DNA of 64,000 nucleotides from Blastococcus fimeti (GCA_900102115.1 FNAW01000001.1:806001-870000), one strand, 5' to 3'; positions 8,460 to 17,350 are shown, numbered from the stretch's first letter. The notes: generated by a model not told the origin, from the sequence alone. Translations and numbers: made by a program.

Positions 8460-9292
8460 GTCTCCGTCCCGGCGAACTCGCGACGGTAGGCCTCGCGGCG
8501 CACCCGCTGGGCAGCGGGATCCGCGACCGGGGCCGAGAGCAGCAGCCGGCGCGTGTACGGGTGCTGGGGCCGCTCGGTGACCTGGGCCGCCGGCCCGGAC
8601 TCGACGATCTCACCGCGCCGGATCACCGACACCACGTCGCTCACGTGCCGGACGACGGCGAGGTCGTGGGAGACGAAGAGGTAGGCGACGCCGGTCGTGC
8701 GCTGGACCTCCTGCAACAGGTCCAGGACGGTGCGCTGGGTCGTGAGGTCCAGGGCCGAGACCGGCTCGTCGCACACGATCAGCCGCGGGCCGATGGCGAG
8801 CGCCCGCGCGATCGCGATGCGCTGGCGCTGGCCACCGGAGAACTCGCGCGGGAGCCGGCCCATGGCATCGGCCGGCAGCGCGACCGCGTCGAGGAGCGCG
8901 GCCACCCGGGCACGGGCTTCCCTGGCGGACCGGTGCTGCGCCAGCAGGGGCTCGGCGAGGGTGTCACCGATGGTCAGCGACGGGTTCAGGGAGGTGAACG
9001 GGTCCTGGAAGATCACCTGGATGTCGCGGCTGAGCCTGCGACGCCGGCGGCCGCCGACGGCGTGGATGGGGTGCCCGTCGAAGGTGATGGTGCCGCCGGC
9101 CACGGGCACCAGGCCGAGGATCGCCCGGCCGAGGGTCGTCTTCCCCGAGCCGGAACCGCCCACCAGGCCGTGGGTCCGACCCGCCTCGATGCGCAGGTCG
9201 ACGCCGTGCAGGACCTCGTGGTCCCGGGCCCGCCACCCCGCGCCGGGGAAGGACACCCGCAGGCCCGAGACGGACAGCAGCGGCTCGCTCAT
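8456..9292 (-). CDS. Oligopeptide/dipeptide-type ABC transporter ATP-binding protein (DppF/OppF-like)
   Basis: A 278-residue ABC ATPase with Walker A GGSGSGKTT, Q-loop VIFQDPFTSLNPS, signature EFSGGQRQRIAIARAL, Walker B RLIVCDEPVSALD and the C-terminal HPYTRRLL motif of the oligopeptide-transporter ATPase extension. It powers import together with the fused permease/ATPase upstream. The ATG at 9292 overlaps the upstream stop as ATGA, and its own stop overlaps the GH20 start as GTGA. Dpp-type importers carry peptides but also chitobiose-like sugars, and the neighbouring glycosidases point to an oligosaccharide here. Confidence 0.93.
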   Translation of the reverse strand: MSEPLLSVSGLRVSFPGAGWRARDHEVLHGVDLRIEAGRTHGLVGGSGSGKTTLGRAILGLVPVAGGTITFDGHPIHAVGGRRRRRLSRDIQVIFQDPFTSLNPSLTIGDTLAEPLLAQHRSAREARARVAALLDAVALPADAMGRLPREFSGGQRQRIAIARALAIGPRLIVCDEPVSALDLTTQRTVLDLLQEVQRTTGVAYLFVSHDLAVVRHVSDVVSVIRRGEIVESGPAAQVTERPQHPYTRRLLLSAPVADPAAQRVRREAYRREFAGTET

Positions 9293-11091
9293 CGTTCTCC
9301 CTGTCCGGCTCGACCGGCGGCCACGGCCGGTGGAGGTCCCTCGTCGAGCACCGCAGCCAGCAGGCGGCGGGTGTAGGGCTCGCGCGGTGCCGTCAGGACC
9401 AGGTCCACCGGGCCGCTCTCGACGATCCGCCCGTCCTGCATGACCACGACCCTGTCGCACAGATCCGCGACGACGCCGAGGCTGTGGGTGACCAGCAGGA
9501 CGCCGAGGCCCCGCTCCTGCTGGAGGCGCCGCAGCACCTCCAGCACCTCGGCCTGCACGGTGACGTCGAGCGCGGTGGTCGGCTCGTCGGCGATGAGCAG
9601 TCGCGGGTCGCAGGACATCGCCCCGGCCAGGAGCACCCGCTGGGCCATGCCGCCGGAGATCTCGTGCGGATACGCCCGGAAGGTGCGCTCCGGGTCCTCG
9701 ATCTCCACCGATCGCAGCAGGTCCAGGGCGCGTGCGCGCGCCTGGGCCCGCGACGCACCGGTGGCGGCGCGGATCGGCTCCACGAGCTGGTGTCCGACCG
9801 TGAACGACGGGTCGAGGTTGCTCATGGGCTCCTGCGGCACGTACGACACGACCTGCGAGCGCAGCCGCCGCCACGAGGCGGTGGGCAGCCCGACCACCTC
9901 CTGCCCGTCGACCAGGATCGAGCCGCGGGACACCCGCCCGCCGTAGGGCAGGATCCCGAGCGCCGAGAACGCGGTCTGGGTCTTCCCCGAGCCGGACTCC
10001 CCGACCAGCCCCACGATCTCGCCCGGGTGGACGTCGAGGTCCACGTCGTGCACGACCTCGCGCTGAGATCCGTCCGGCAGTGCGTAGCTCACCGCCAGCG
10101 AGCGGATGGACAGCAGGGGAGAACGCTCGGCCTTGCCGTCGAGGACGGCGGGCGCGACCGCGCGCTGGGCGGCCCGGTCGCGGCGGCGCACCACCGGATC
10201 GGTCCCCCGGTCCTCCAGCACGTCGCGCAGCGCGGCGCCCAGCAGCACCAGCGCGGCGCTGGTCAGCCCCAGCGCCAGGCCCGGCCAGAGCATGAGCGTC
10301 CGGTCCCGCTGGACGAACTGGAACCCCTCGTTGAGCATCCCGCCCCAGGTGGGCAGGTCGCTGCTGGAGCCGACGCCGATGAACTCCAGCCCGGCCTGGA
10401 GGCCGAGAGCCACGCCGGCGACGAGCGAGATCTGGATGATGATCGGCGCGCGGACCACCACGAGCACGTGCCGGCCGATGATCCGCCAGGGCGGCAGGCC
10501 CGAGACGCGGGCGGAGTCGACGTACAGCTCGTGCCGGACGTTGACCACGATGCCGCGGACCAGCCGGAAGAAGCTGGGTGCAGCCAGGACACCCAGGATG
10601 ATCATCAGAGCCCACACCGTGGGACCGAGGATGGCTCGCGCGGCCAGCAGCACGATCATCGCGGGCAGCGCCATCAGCAGGTTCACGACCCAGCTCGCGA
10701 CCGCGTCGAACCACCGACCGGCGTAGCCGGCGACCAGTCCGGCAGGGATCCCGAGGGCCATCGCGACCACCAGCGCGAGCACCGCCCCGCCGAGGGTGTT
10801 GCGTGCGCCGAACAGCAGACGGCTCCAGATGTCCCGGCCGGCCGAGTCGAGACCGAGGGGATGCCCGGGCCCGGCCGGCCCGAAGGCGTTGCGCAGGTCG
10901 GCCGCCTCGGGCGCGTGGGTGGTCAGCCAGGGTGCCGCGATCGCACCGCCGACGACGACGAGCAGGACCACGGCCGCGACCAGCCCGAGCGGGTTGCGCA
11001 CCAGCCGGCGGAGCACGCCGCGCCGGACGGCCGGGACGGAGGAGGCGGTCGCGCCGCCGGGCTCCGCCAGCACCTGCAGGCTCTCGCTCAC
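9289..11091 (-). CDS. Fused ABC transporter permease (DppC-like) and ATP-binding protein (DppD-like)
   Basis: One 600-residue protein carries two modules. Residues ~25-285 are a DppC-type inner-membrane permease with several transmembrane helices and the EAA-like loop (DSARVSGLPPWRIIGRHVL). Residues ~310-600 are an ABC ATPase with Walker A GESGSGKTQ, signature EISGGMAQRVLLAGAM, Walker B LLIADEPTTALD and HSLGVVADLCDRVVVM. Such fusions are known among actinobacterial peptide/nickel-type transporters and fix a 1:1 permease:ATPase ratio. The GTG start at 11091 overlaps the upstream permease stop as GTGA. I see no frameshift or stop at the junction, so the fusion looks genuine. Confidence 0.93.
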   Translation of the reverse strand: MSESLQVLAEPGGATASSVPAVRRGVLRRLVRNPLGLVAAVVLLVVVGGAIAAPWLTTHAPEAADLRNAFGPAGPGHPLGLDSAGRDIWSRLLFGARNTLGGAVLALVVAMALGIPAGLVAGYAGRWFDAVASWVVNLLMALPAMIVLLAARAILGPTVWALMIILGVLAAPSFFRLVRGIVVNVRHELYVDSARVSGLPPWRIIGRHVLVVVRAPIIIQISLVAGVALGLQAGLEFIGVGSSSDLPTWGGMLNEGFQFVQRDRTLMLWPGLALGLTSAALVLLGAALRDVLEDRGTDPVVRRRDRAAQRAVAPAVLDGKAERSPLLSIRSLAVSYALPDGSQREVVHDVDLDVHPGEIVGLVGESGSGKTQTAFSALGILPYGGRVSRGSILVDGQEVVGLPTASWRRLRSQVVSYVPQEPMSNLDPSFTVGHQLVEPIRAATGASRAQARARALDLLRSVEIEDPERTFRAYPHEISGGMAQRVLLAGAMSCDPRLLIADEPTTALDVTVQAEVLEVLRRLQQERGLGVLLVTHSLGVVADLCDRVVVMQDGRIVESGPVDLVLTAPREPYTRRLLAAVLDEGPPPAVAAGRAGQGER

Positions 11092-12029
11092 GCGACCCTC
11101 GCCTTCGGGTTCAGCAGGCCGATCGCGATGTCGACGAGGAGGTTGATGACGACCACTCCGACGACGCTCACCATGAGCAGGCCCATGATGATCGGGACGT
11201 CACCACGCATCGTGTAGGCGACCGTCATGGCGCCGATGCCGGGCAGCCCGAAGATCTGCTCGACCAGCACCGCCCCGCCGAGCAGTCCGACGAACTGCAG
11301 CCCGAGCACGGTGAGCGCGGGCGCGGAGGCGTTGCGCAGGACGTGACGGAACAGGACCGAGCGCATGGGGAGCCCCCGCGAGACCAGGGTGCGCACGTAG
11401 TCCTGGCGCATCACCTCGATGACGGAGGACCGCACCTGCTGGGCCATCCCCGCGACGGACCCGATCGACAGCGCGATGATCGGCAGGGTGATCGTGGACA
11501 GCCAGCCGCCGACCGAGTCGGTGAGCGGGATGTAGCCGATCGCGGGGAACCAGCCGAGCTCGACCGCGAAGACGAGCACGAGCACCAGCGTCACGAGGAA
11601 CCCGGGCAGGGCGTAACCGGCGACGCCGAACACCTGCACGAAGCGGTCCACCGCACCACGCCGCACGCCCGCCCAGACGCCGAGCCCGAAGGCGAGCACG
11701 CCGGTGACCAGCGTGACGCCGACCATGATGCTGAGCGTGACCGGCAGCCGGTTGCCGATCGCGGTGCCGACGTCCTCGCTGGTGAACCAGGAGGTGCCGA
11801 GATCCCCGCGGACGGCGCCGGACAGCCAGTCGACGTACTGCGCCAGCACGGCCCGGTCGACGCCGAGCTGGGCGTTCTTGGCGGCCACCTGCTGGTCGCT
11901 GGCGTTGAGACCCAGCAGGGTGCGACCGACGTCCTGCCCGGACAGGGACAGCAGGACGAAGGTCAGCAGCGAGATGACCACCAGCAGGAGCACCCCCGCT
12001 GCAGCGCGGCGGGCGATGTAGAGCAGCAC
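11088..12029 (-). CDS. ABC transporter permease (DppB-like)
   Basis: A 313-residue polytopic membrane protein with about six transmembrane helices, typical of DppB/OppB permeases. The first helix is at residues ~5-30 and the periplasmic segment contains RTLLGLNASDQQVAAKNAQL. The BPD-transporter motif YVRTLVSRGLPMRSVLFRHV marks the cytoplasmic EAA loop that docks with the ATPase. It pairs with the fused permease/ATPase to form the translocation channel. The ATG at 12029 is 61 nt downstream of the binding-protein stop, with a strong hairpin between them. Its stop overlaps the next GTG. Confidence 0.93.
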   Translation of the reverse strand: MLLYIARRAAAGVLLLVVISLLTFVLLSLSGQDVGRTLLGLNASDQQVAAKNAQLGVDRAVLAQYVDWLSGAVRGDLGTSWFTSEDVGTAIGNRLPVTLSIMVGVTLVTGVLAFGLGVWAGVRRGAVDRFVQVFGVAGYALPGFLVTLVLVLVFAVELGWFPAIGYIPLTDSVGGWLSTITLPIIALSIGSVAGMAQQVRSSVIEVMRQDYVRTLVSRGLPMRSVLFRHVLRNASAPALTVLGLQFVGLLGGAVLVEQIFGLPGIGAMTVAYTMRGDVPIIMGLLMVSVVGVVVINLLVDIAIGLLNPKARVA

Positions 12030-12052
12030 GTTCCCTCTTCCGTTCCACCCGT

Positions 12053-12082
12053 CGTGGCCCCCTGCGGACGCAGGGAGCCACG
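12053..12082 (-). terminator. Intercistronic hairpin between binding protein and permease
   Basis: The sequence forms CGTGGC-c-CCCTGCG-GA-CGCAGGG-a-GCCACG, a near-perfect 14-bp stem with a 2-nt loop, in the 61-nt gap after the binding-protein stop. No U-tract follows. In ABC operons such stem-loops often act as partial terminators or 3' mRNA stabilisers, so that the binding protein is made in excess over the membrane parts. Confidence 0.6.
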
Positions 12083-12090
12083 ACTGCCCC

Positions 12091-13638
12091 TCAGGAGGCC
12101 GGCTGGTAGTTGTAGATCGACGGGACGGCGAGGCCGACCTGCGGCGTCACCGTGACCGAGCGGTCCGTGGTGTGCATGTACTGCATGCGGTAGAGCGGGA
12201 CGAACCACGCCTGCTCGACGATGTGCCGGTTGAGCTCCTCGGCCGCCTCCTCGGCGGCCTGCTCGTCGCCGGACCGCACGACGGCCGACAGCTTTTCGAT
12301 CGTCGGGTCGGTGGTCCCCTGGGGGTTGGACACCGGCCCCGGCAAGATCGAGCCGGCGACGGTCGCCCAGTCCAGCGCCGGCTGGCCACCGTTCATCACC
12401 ACGCCGGGGAACTCGCGCTGGAAGAAGGTGCGCTGGACGAACGACGACTGGTCGACGTCCACCCAGCTCAGCGTGATGCCGACATCGGCGAGGTCGGTCT
12501 GCAGGGCTGCGGCGAGCGCGTCGGGCACCAGCCCGGGCAGCCGGGCGAGGGAGAAGGCGACGCCGTCGGCGTGCCCGGCCTCGGCCAGCAGCTCGCGGGC
12601 CTGCTCGGGGTCGTACTCGTAGGCGCCGTCGAGCTCCTCGACGTAGCCCGGCGTGTCGACGCCCCAGAGCTGCGCGGTCACCGTGCCCCGGCCCTGCTGG
12701 ATCTGCTCGACGAGGGTCTCCCGGTCGATCGCGTGGTTGATGGCCTGGCGGACGCGCACGTCACCGAGGCCGGGCACCATCGCGCCGCTGCGGTCGAAGA
12801 GGTTGAACAGCTTGAGGTCGATCTCCTGCGGGGTCAGCGTGAGGTTCGGGTCGGCCTCGGCGGCGACCTGCTGGTCGACGATCTGGAGGACGGCGGCGTT
12901 GATCTGCCCGGTCCTGAGCCCGTTGGTGATCGCGTTCTCGTTGTCGAACACGCTGATCGTCAGCGTCTCGAAGGGCGCGACCTCACCCCAGTAGTCCTCG
13001 TTCCGCACGAAGGTCCACGTGGAGCCGATGATCGTCTCGTCCGCGTCGAGCTCGTAGGGACCGGTGCCGTCCGGTTCGGTGGCGAAGGGCTCCTCCGCGC
13101 CGAACCCCGCCGGGTTGGCGATGAAGCCGAACGCGTCGCTGAGGCTGTTGACCAGGGCCGGGTCGGGAGCCGACAGGCGGATGACGACCGTGGTGGGATC
13201 CACCGCCTCGACCGACTCGACCGCCTGCGACTGCGGGGTCTCGGGTCCGCCGGCCTCCGCGAACCGCTCCAGGTTGGCCTTGACCGCTTCGGCGTCGAGC
13301 GGCGTCCCGTCGTCGAACGTCACGTCGTCGCGCAGGCTGAGGGTCAGCGCGGTGCGGGCCTCGTCGTACTCCCAGGCGGTGGCGAGCATCGGGCTGTAGG
13401 TGCCGTCCGGCTCACGCTTGATGAGGGTGTCGTACACCGCCTGGTAGTAGGGGATCGTCCCGCCGCCGGCGTCGGCCGGATCCATGCTGGTCGTGGCCGT
13501 CATCGTGGCGATCGCCAGGGTGCCGCCGTCCGACGACCCCTCGGCCGCCTCCGTGCCGCTCCCCGAGCAGGAGGTCAGGGCGAGTGCCGCACCGACCGCC
13601 ACCGCCGTGGTCGTCGTGCCCCTGCGAGTCCTTCTCAT
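12091..13638 (-). CDS. ABC transporter substrate-binding lipoprotein (peptide/oligosaccharide type, SBP family 5)
   Basis: A 515-residue extracytoplasmic solute-binding protein of the DppA/OppA family. It starts MRRTRRG, followed by a hydrophobic signal and the lipobox LTSC with Cys24 as lipidation site, then a Gly/Ser-rich linker and the SBP_bac_5 domain (for example GTLAIATMTATTSMDPADAG and DVRVRQAINHAIDRETLV). An in-frame upstream extension to 13698 lacks these features, so the start at 13638 is preferred. It is first in the importer operon and faces the GH3 operon across a promoter region with the 22-bp operator. The likely ligand is a beta-linked oligosaccharide, inferred from the glycosidases; a peptide ligand is not excluded. 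Confidence 0.9.
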   Translation of the reverse strand: MRRTRRGTTTTAVAVGAALALTSCSGSGTEAAEGSSDGGTLAIATMTATTSMDPADAGGGTIPYYQAVYDTLIKREPDGTYSPMLATAWEYDEARTALTLSLRDDVTFDDGTPLDAEAVKANLERFAEAGGPETPQSQAVESVEAVDPTTVVIRLSAPDPALVNSLSDAFGFIANPAGFGAEEPFATEPDGTGPYELDADETIIGSTWTFVRNEDYWGEVAPFETLTISVFDNENAITNGLRTGQINAAVLQIVDQQVAAEADPNLTLTPQEIDLKLFNLFDRSGAMVPGLGDVRVRQAINHAIDRETLVEQIQQGRGTVTAQLWGVDTPGYVEELDGAYEYDPEQARELLAEAGHADGVAFSLARLPGLVPDALAAALQTDLADVGITLSWVDVDQSSFVQRTFFQREFPGVVMNGGQPALDWATVAGSILPGPVSNPQGTTDPTIEKLSAVVRSGDEQAAEEAAEELNRHIVEQAWFVPLYRMQYMHTTDRSVTVTPQVGLAVPSIYNYQPAS

Positions 13639-13665
13639 CGGTCCCCACACCTCGTCGTGTTCGTC

Positions 13666-13679
13666 GGAGGACGTCCTCC
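13666..13679. repeat. 14-bp perfect palindrome in the SBP leader
   Basis: GGAGGACGTCCTCC is a perfect palindrome located 28 bp upstream of the binding-protein start, between it and the 22-bp operator. It could be a second regulator site, such as catabolite control, or an RNA hairpin in the leader. Chance occurrence in GC-rich DNA is also possible. Confidence 0.35.
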
Positions 13680-13706
13680 GGGACGCCGTGACGCACATTA
13701 CACACG

Positions 13707-13728
13707 GAATCTACCAACTGGTAGATTC
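13707..13728. promoter_or_regulatory. 22-bp operator 2 in the ABC-importer/GH3 divergent promoter
   Basis: A perfect inverted repeat with two 10-base arms, GAATCTACCA-AC-TGGTAGATTC. It overlaps a plausible plus-strand promoter for the GH3 operon (TTACAC near 13698 and TAGATT at 13722-13727). On the minus strand it lies just upstream of a possible TAATGT -10 box for the importer operon. It is the same motif as at 5735-5756, which links both halves of the island to one regulator. Confidence 0.8.
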
Positions 13729-13776
13729 TGCTCGGCCGCGGCGACGCACCCCGAGCGAAGAGGCGAGAACGAACCC

Positions 13777-16125
13777 ATGAGCGCAGACCTCCACCCCCGC
13801 CACAGCCCCCTCGAACCGGGGGCGACGGACCCGGCGACGGACCCGGCGGCGGACCTGCTGGAGAAGGCCGCCCTCACGTCCGGCTCCAGCACCTGGCACA
13901 CGACGGCCGCCCTCGGCGTGCCCGCCCTCGTGCTCGCCGACGGCCCGCACGGCGTCCGTCGTCAGCGCGGCGGCGGTGACGCGCTCGGCATCGGCAGGAG
14001 CGTCCCGGCCACGTGCTTCCCGCCCGCGGTGGGCCTGGGCGCGACGTGGGACGTCGACCTGCTCGGCCGGGTCGGCGCGGCCCTCGGGGCCGAGGCCCGC
14101 GCCCTCGACGTCGACGCGCTCCTGGCCCCCGGCATGAACATCAAGCGCTCACCGCTGAACGGCCGGAACTTCGAGTACTTCTCCGAGGACCCGCACCTGA
14201 CCGGCCGGCTCGCCGCCGCCATGGTCTCGGGGATCCAGTCGACGGGTGTCGGGGCGTGCGTCAAGCACTTCGCGGTGAACAACCAGGAGACCGACCGGAT
14301 GCGGGTGAGCGCGGACGTCGACGACCGCGCCCTGCGGGAGGTGTACCTCGCGGCGTTCGAGCACGTGGTCCGGACGGCGCGTCCCTGGATGGTGATGAGC
14401 GCGTACAACAGGGTCAACGGCGTGCCGGCGAGCGAGCACCGGTGGCTGCTCACCGACGTGCTCCGGGACGAGTGGGGCTTCGACGGCGTCGTCGTCTCCG
14501 ACTGGGGCGCGGTGGAGGACCGGGTCGCGGCCGTGCGCGCGGGCCTGGACCTGGAGATGCCCCCGTCCGGCACCGACGACCGGATCGTCGGCGCGGTGAC
14601 GGCCGGCGAACTCGACGAGGCCGTGCTCGACCGGGTGGCCGACCGGATGGCCCGCCTGGCCGAGCGGGTGCGCGCCACCGCTCCGGCGCGACCCGAGGGA
14701 TGGGTCGAGGGATCGGCGTCCGACGACGACCTGGCCGAGCTGCGCGCTGCGCACCACGCGCTGGCCCGCGAGGCCGCGACCGCCTCGGTGGTCCTGCTCA
14801 AGAACGACGGCGACCTGCTGCCCCTCGACCGGACGGCATCGCGATCGGTGGCCGTCATCGGCGAGCTGGCCCGTACGCCCCGGTTCCAGGGCGGCGGCTC
14901 CTCGCGGGTGGTGCCGACGCGCCTGACGTCGGCGCTCGACGCCCTGACCGAGCGCCTCGAGGGCGGGCTGCGGTTCGCCGCCGGCTACGCCCTCGACGGT
15001 GCGCCGTCACGGGAACTCGTCGACGAGGCCGTCACCGTGGCGCGCAGGGCCGATGTCGCGGTCGTGTTCCTGGGCCTGCCCGAGGCCGCCGAGTCCGAGG
15101 GCTTCGACCGCACGACGATCGACCTCCCCGCCGATCAGCTCGCGCTGCTGGTCGCCGTGGCGGAGGTGGCACCGGAGGTCGTCGTGGTGCTCTCCAACGG
15201 CGGGGTCGTCTCCGTGGCGCCGTGGCAGGACCAGGTCGGGGCGGTGCTGGAGGGCTGGCTGCTCGGCCAGGCCGGCGGCGAGGCCCTGGCCGACCTGCTG
15301 CTCGGTGACGCCTCGCCGTCGGGCCGCCTGGCCGAGGCCATCCCGCTGCGCCTGGCCGACCACCCGAGCCACCTGTTCTTCCCGGGGCAGGACGGAACTG
15401 TGACGTACGGGGAGGGCACCTACGTCGGCTACCGGCAGCTGGACACCCTGGACACGCCGGTGGCCTACCCCTTCGGCCACGGGCTGACCTACACGACGTT
15501 CGCCCACAGCGACCCCCGGGTGACGCCCACCGGCGAGAACGCCTGGGAGGTCTCCTGGACCGTGACGAACACCGGGCCGCGGAGCGGCCGGGAGGTCGCG
15601 CAGCTGTACGTCGGCCGGCAGGAGGACCTGCCCACCCGGCCCCGCGTGCAGCTCGCCGGCTTCACCTCGGTGGTCCTCGAACCGGGCGCGTCCGAGCGCG
15701 TGGTGCTGCCGCTGAGCGCCCGCGACCTCTCGACCTGGGACGCGCGGCACGGGCGCTGGTCGCTGTCCCCGGGCACCTACGACCTCCGCATCGGGGCGTC
15801 GTCGCGGGACGTGCGGCTCGTGGCCACCGTCGACACCGGAGGGGACAGGTTCCTGCCCCCGCTGACCCGGATGTCGACCATCGGGGAGTGGCGTGCCGAC
15901 CCGGTGGGGCAGGAGGTGCTGGGCGCGCTGCTCGGCCGCTTCTCGGCGGCTGCCGGTCGCGGGTCGGTGGCTCCCGAGCTGCTGCGGATGCTCGAGGACT
16001 TCCCGCTCGTCAAGCTGCGCACCTTCCGGCTCGGGCTGACCGAGGAGGTCGTCGACGGCCTCGTCGCACAGGTCGCCGCCGAGCACCGACGGCTCATCGA
16101 CGCCGGCCGGTACCGGTCCTCGTGA
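13777..16125 (+). CDS. Beta-glucosidase, GH3
   Basis: A 782-residue family 3 glycoside hydrolase. The N-terminal barrel has the signature KHFAVNNQETDR and the nucleophile Asp242 in VVSDWGAV. A second alpha/beta sandwich domain follows, and then a C-terminal fibronectin-III-like domain (SGREVAQLYVG) with an extra ~100-residue helical tail. It should release beta-linked glucose or xylose from oligosaccharide ends. It is not a NagZ-type hexosaminidase, because that motif (KHFPG) is absent. There is no signal peptide, so it acts inside the cell. The ATG at 13777 has a purine-rich GAAGAGGCGAGAA upstream. It is the first gene of the five-gene operon GH3-GH1-nagA-nagB-kinase under the 22-bp operator. 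Confidence 0.92.
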   Translation: MSADLHPRHSPLEPGATDPATDPAADLLEKAALTSGSSTWHTTAALGVPALVLADGPHGVRRQRGGGDALGIGRSVPATCFPPAVGLGATWDVDLLGRVGAALGAEARALDVDALLAPGMNIKRSPLNGRNFEYFSEDPHLTGRLAAAMVSGIQSTGVGACVKHFAVNNQETDRMRVSADVDDRALREVYLAAFEHVVRTARPWMVMSAYNRVNGVPASEHRWLLTDVLRDEWGFDGVVVSDWGAVEDRVAAVRAGLDLEMPPSGTDDRIVGAVTAGELDEAVLDRVADRMARLAERVRATAPARPEGWVEGSASDDDLAELRAAHHALAREAATASVVLLKNDGDLLPLDRTASRSVAVIGELARTPRFQGGGSSRVVPTRLTSALDALTERLEGGLRFAAGYALDGAPSRELVDEAVTVARRADVAVVFLGLPEAAESEGFDRTTIDLPADQLALLVAVAEVAPEVVVVLSNGGVVSVAPWQDQVGAVLEGWLLGQAGGEALADLLLGDASPSGRLAEAIPLRLADHPSHLFFPGQDGTVTYGEGTYVGYRQLDTLDTPVAYPFGHGLTYTTFAHSDPRVTPTGENAWEVSWTVTNTGPRSGREVAQLYVGRQEDLPTRPRVQLAGFTSVVLEPGASERVVLPLSARDLSTWDARHGRWSLSPGTYDLRIGASSRDVRLVATVDTGGDRFLPPLTRMSTIGEWRADPVGQEVLGALLGRFSAAAGRGSVAPELLRMLEDFPLVKLRTFRLGLTEEVVDGLVAQVAAEHRRLIDAGRYRSS

Positions 16126-16166
16126 CGACCGTTTCCCCCTCACCCGACCCCGCAGAGGACATCCCC

Positions 16167-17339
16167 GTGACGAACCACCCCTTTCCGGACGGCTTCCTCT
16201 GGGGGGCGGCCACCGCCGCCCACCAGGTGGAGGGCAACAACGTCGCCAGCGACCTGTGGGCCCTGGAGAACATGGCGGGTTCACCGCTGGCGGAGCGCAG
16301 CGGCGACGCGTGCGACAGCTACCACCGCTGGCCCGAGGACCTGGACGTCGTCCGCGATCTCGGCCTGAACACCTACCGGTTCAGCATCGAGTGGTCCCGC
16401 ATCGAGCCGGTGCAGGGTCACGTCTCGCGGGCCGCCCTCGACCACTACCGGCGGATCATCGACGGCTGCCTGGACCGGGGGCTGACCCCCGTGGTCACGC
16501 TGCACCACTTCACCAGCCCGCTGTGGTTCGCGCGGGCCGGAGGCTGGACCGACCCCGGCTCGACGGCGCGGTTCCGCGCCTACGTCACGGCAGTGCTGCC
16601 CATCCTCGAGGGCGTGGAGTGGGTGTGCACGATCAACGAGCCGAACATGGTCGCCATGGTCAGCGCCGCGCGGACCCAGGGTGCCGCCGAGGTCGTGGCC
16701 GGCGCCCTGCCGGCCCCCGAGCAGCCGCTCGTCGACGCCTTGATCGCGGCCCACCGCGCAGCGCGCGAGGAGCTCGGCGCGGTGCCGGGGCTGCGCTCGG
16801 GGTGGACCGTCGCCAACCAGAACTTCCAGGCCCTGCCGGGTGAGGACGCGGCGGCGCGCGCCTGGGCCGCACCCCGGGAGGACCAGTTCATCGACGCGGC
16901 CGAGGGGGACGACTTCATCGGGGTGCAGGCCTACACCCGGCTGATGATCGGCCGGGGCGGGCCGGTGGAGGCCCCGGAGGGGACCCGCCGGACCCAGATG
17001 GGCTGGGAGTTCTACCCGGACGCGCTCGAAGGCGCCATCAGGAGCACCGCCGCGCGCATCGGCACCCCGATCGTCGTGACGGAGAACGGCATCGCGACCG
17101 ACGACGACGGCGAGCGCGCGGAGTACCTGACCGGCGCGCTCGCCGGCGTGGAGCGTGCGCTCGCCGACGGCATCGACGTCCGCGGGTACGTGCACTGGTC
17201 CCTGCTGGACAACTACGAATGGGGCTCCTGGGCGCCCACGTTCGGACTCGTCTCGGTGGACCGGGAGACCTTCGCCCGCACGATCAAGCCGAGCGCGCGC
17301 TGGTACGCCGAGGCGGTCCGCCTCCGGTCCCGGCGCTGA
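16167..17339 (+). CDS. Beta-glucosidase, GH1
   Basis: A 390-residue family 1 glycoside hydrolase. It opens with FPDGFLWGAATAAHQVEG, has the acid/base Glu158 in TINEPN, the nucleophile Glu306 in VTENGI, and the C-terminal HWSLLDNYEW aglycone motif. It hydrolyses beta-glucosides or related glycosides in the cytosol. I chose GTG at 16167 because AGAGGA lies 7 nt upstream and the conserved fold starts right after it. An earlier GTG at 16122 would overlap the GH3 stop as GTGA but has no ribosome site. GH3 and GH1 together suggest a substrate with more than one kind of beta linkage. Confidence 0.9.
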   Translation: MTNHPFPDGFLWGAATAAHQVEGNNVASDLWALENMAGSPLAERSGDACDSYHRWPEDLDVVRDLGLNTYRFSIEWSRIEPVQGHVSRAALDHYRRIIDGCLDRGLTPVVTLHHFTSPLWFARAGGWTDPGSTARFRAYVTAVLPILEGVEWVCTINEPNMVAMVSAARTQGAAEVVAGALPAPEQPLVDALIAAHRAAREELGAVPGLRSGWTVANQNFQALPGEDAAARAWAAPREDQFIDAAEGDDFIGVQAYTRLMIGRGGPVEAPEGTRRTQMGWEFYPDALEGAIRSTAARIGTPIVVTENGIATDDDGERAEYLTGALAGVERALADGIDVRGYVHWSLLDNYEWGSWAPTFGLVSVDRETFARTIKPSARWYAEAVRLRSRR

Positions 17340-17350
17340 GGAGACCGACC

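Noticed and set aside
4687..8613. Very long minus-strand open frame, 1308 codons
   Set aside because: It runs antisense or out of frame through the esterase, SGNH and GH20 genes, is Arg/Pro/Gly-rich and has no domain. It is a GC-rich shadow frame.
13777..16125. GH3 gene as NagZ-type beta-N-acetylglucosaminidase
   Set aside because: The motif is KHFAVNNQE with a Fn3-like C-terminal domain, as in beta-glucosidases. The NagZ loop KHFPGHG is missing.
16122..16166. GTG at 16122 as start of the GH1 gene
   Set aside because: It would overlap the GH3 stop as GTGA but has no ribosome site, while GTG at 16167 has AGAGGA at good spacing and fits the fold start.
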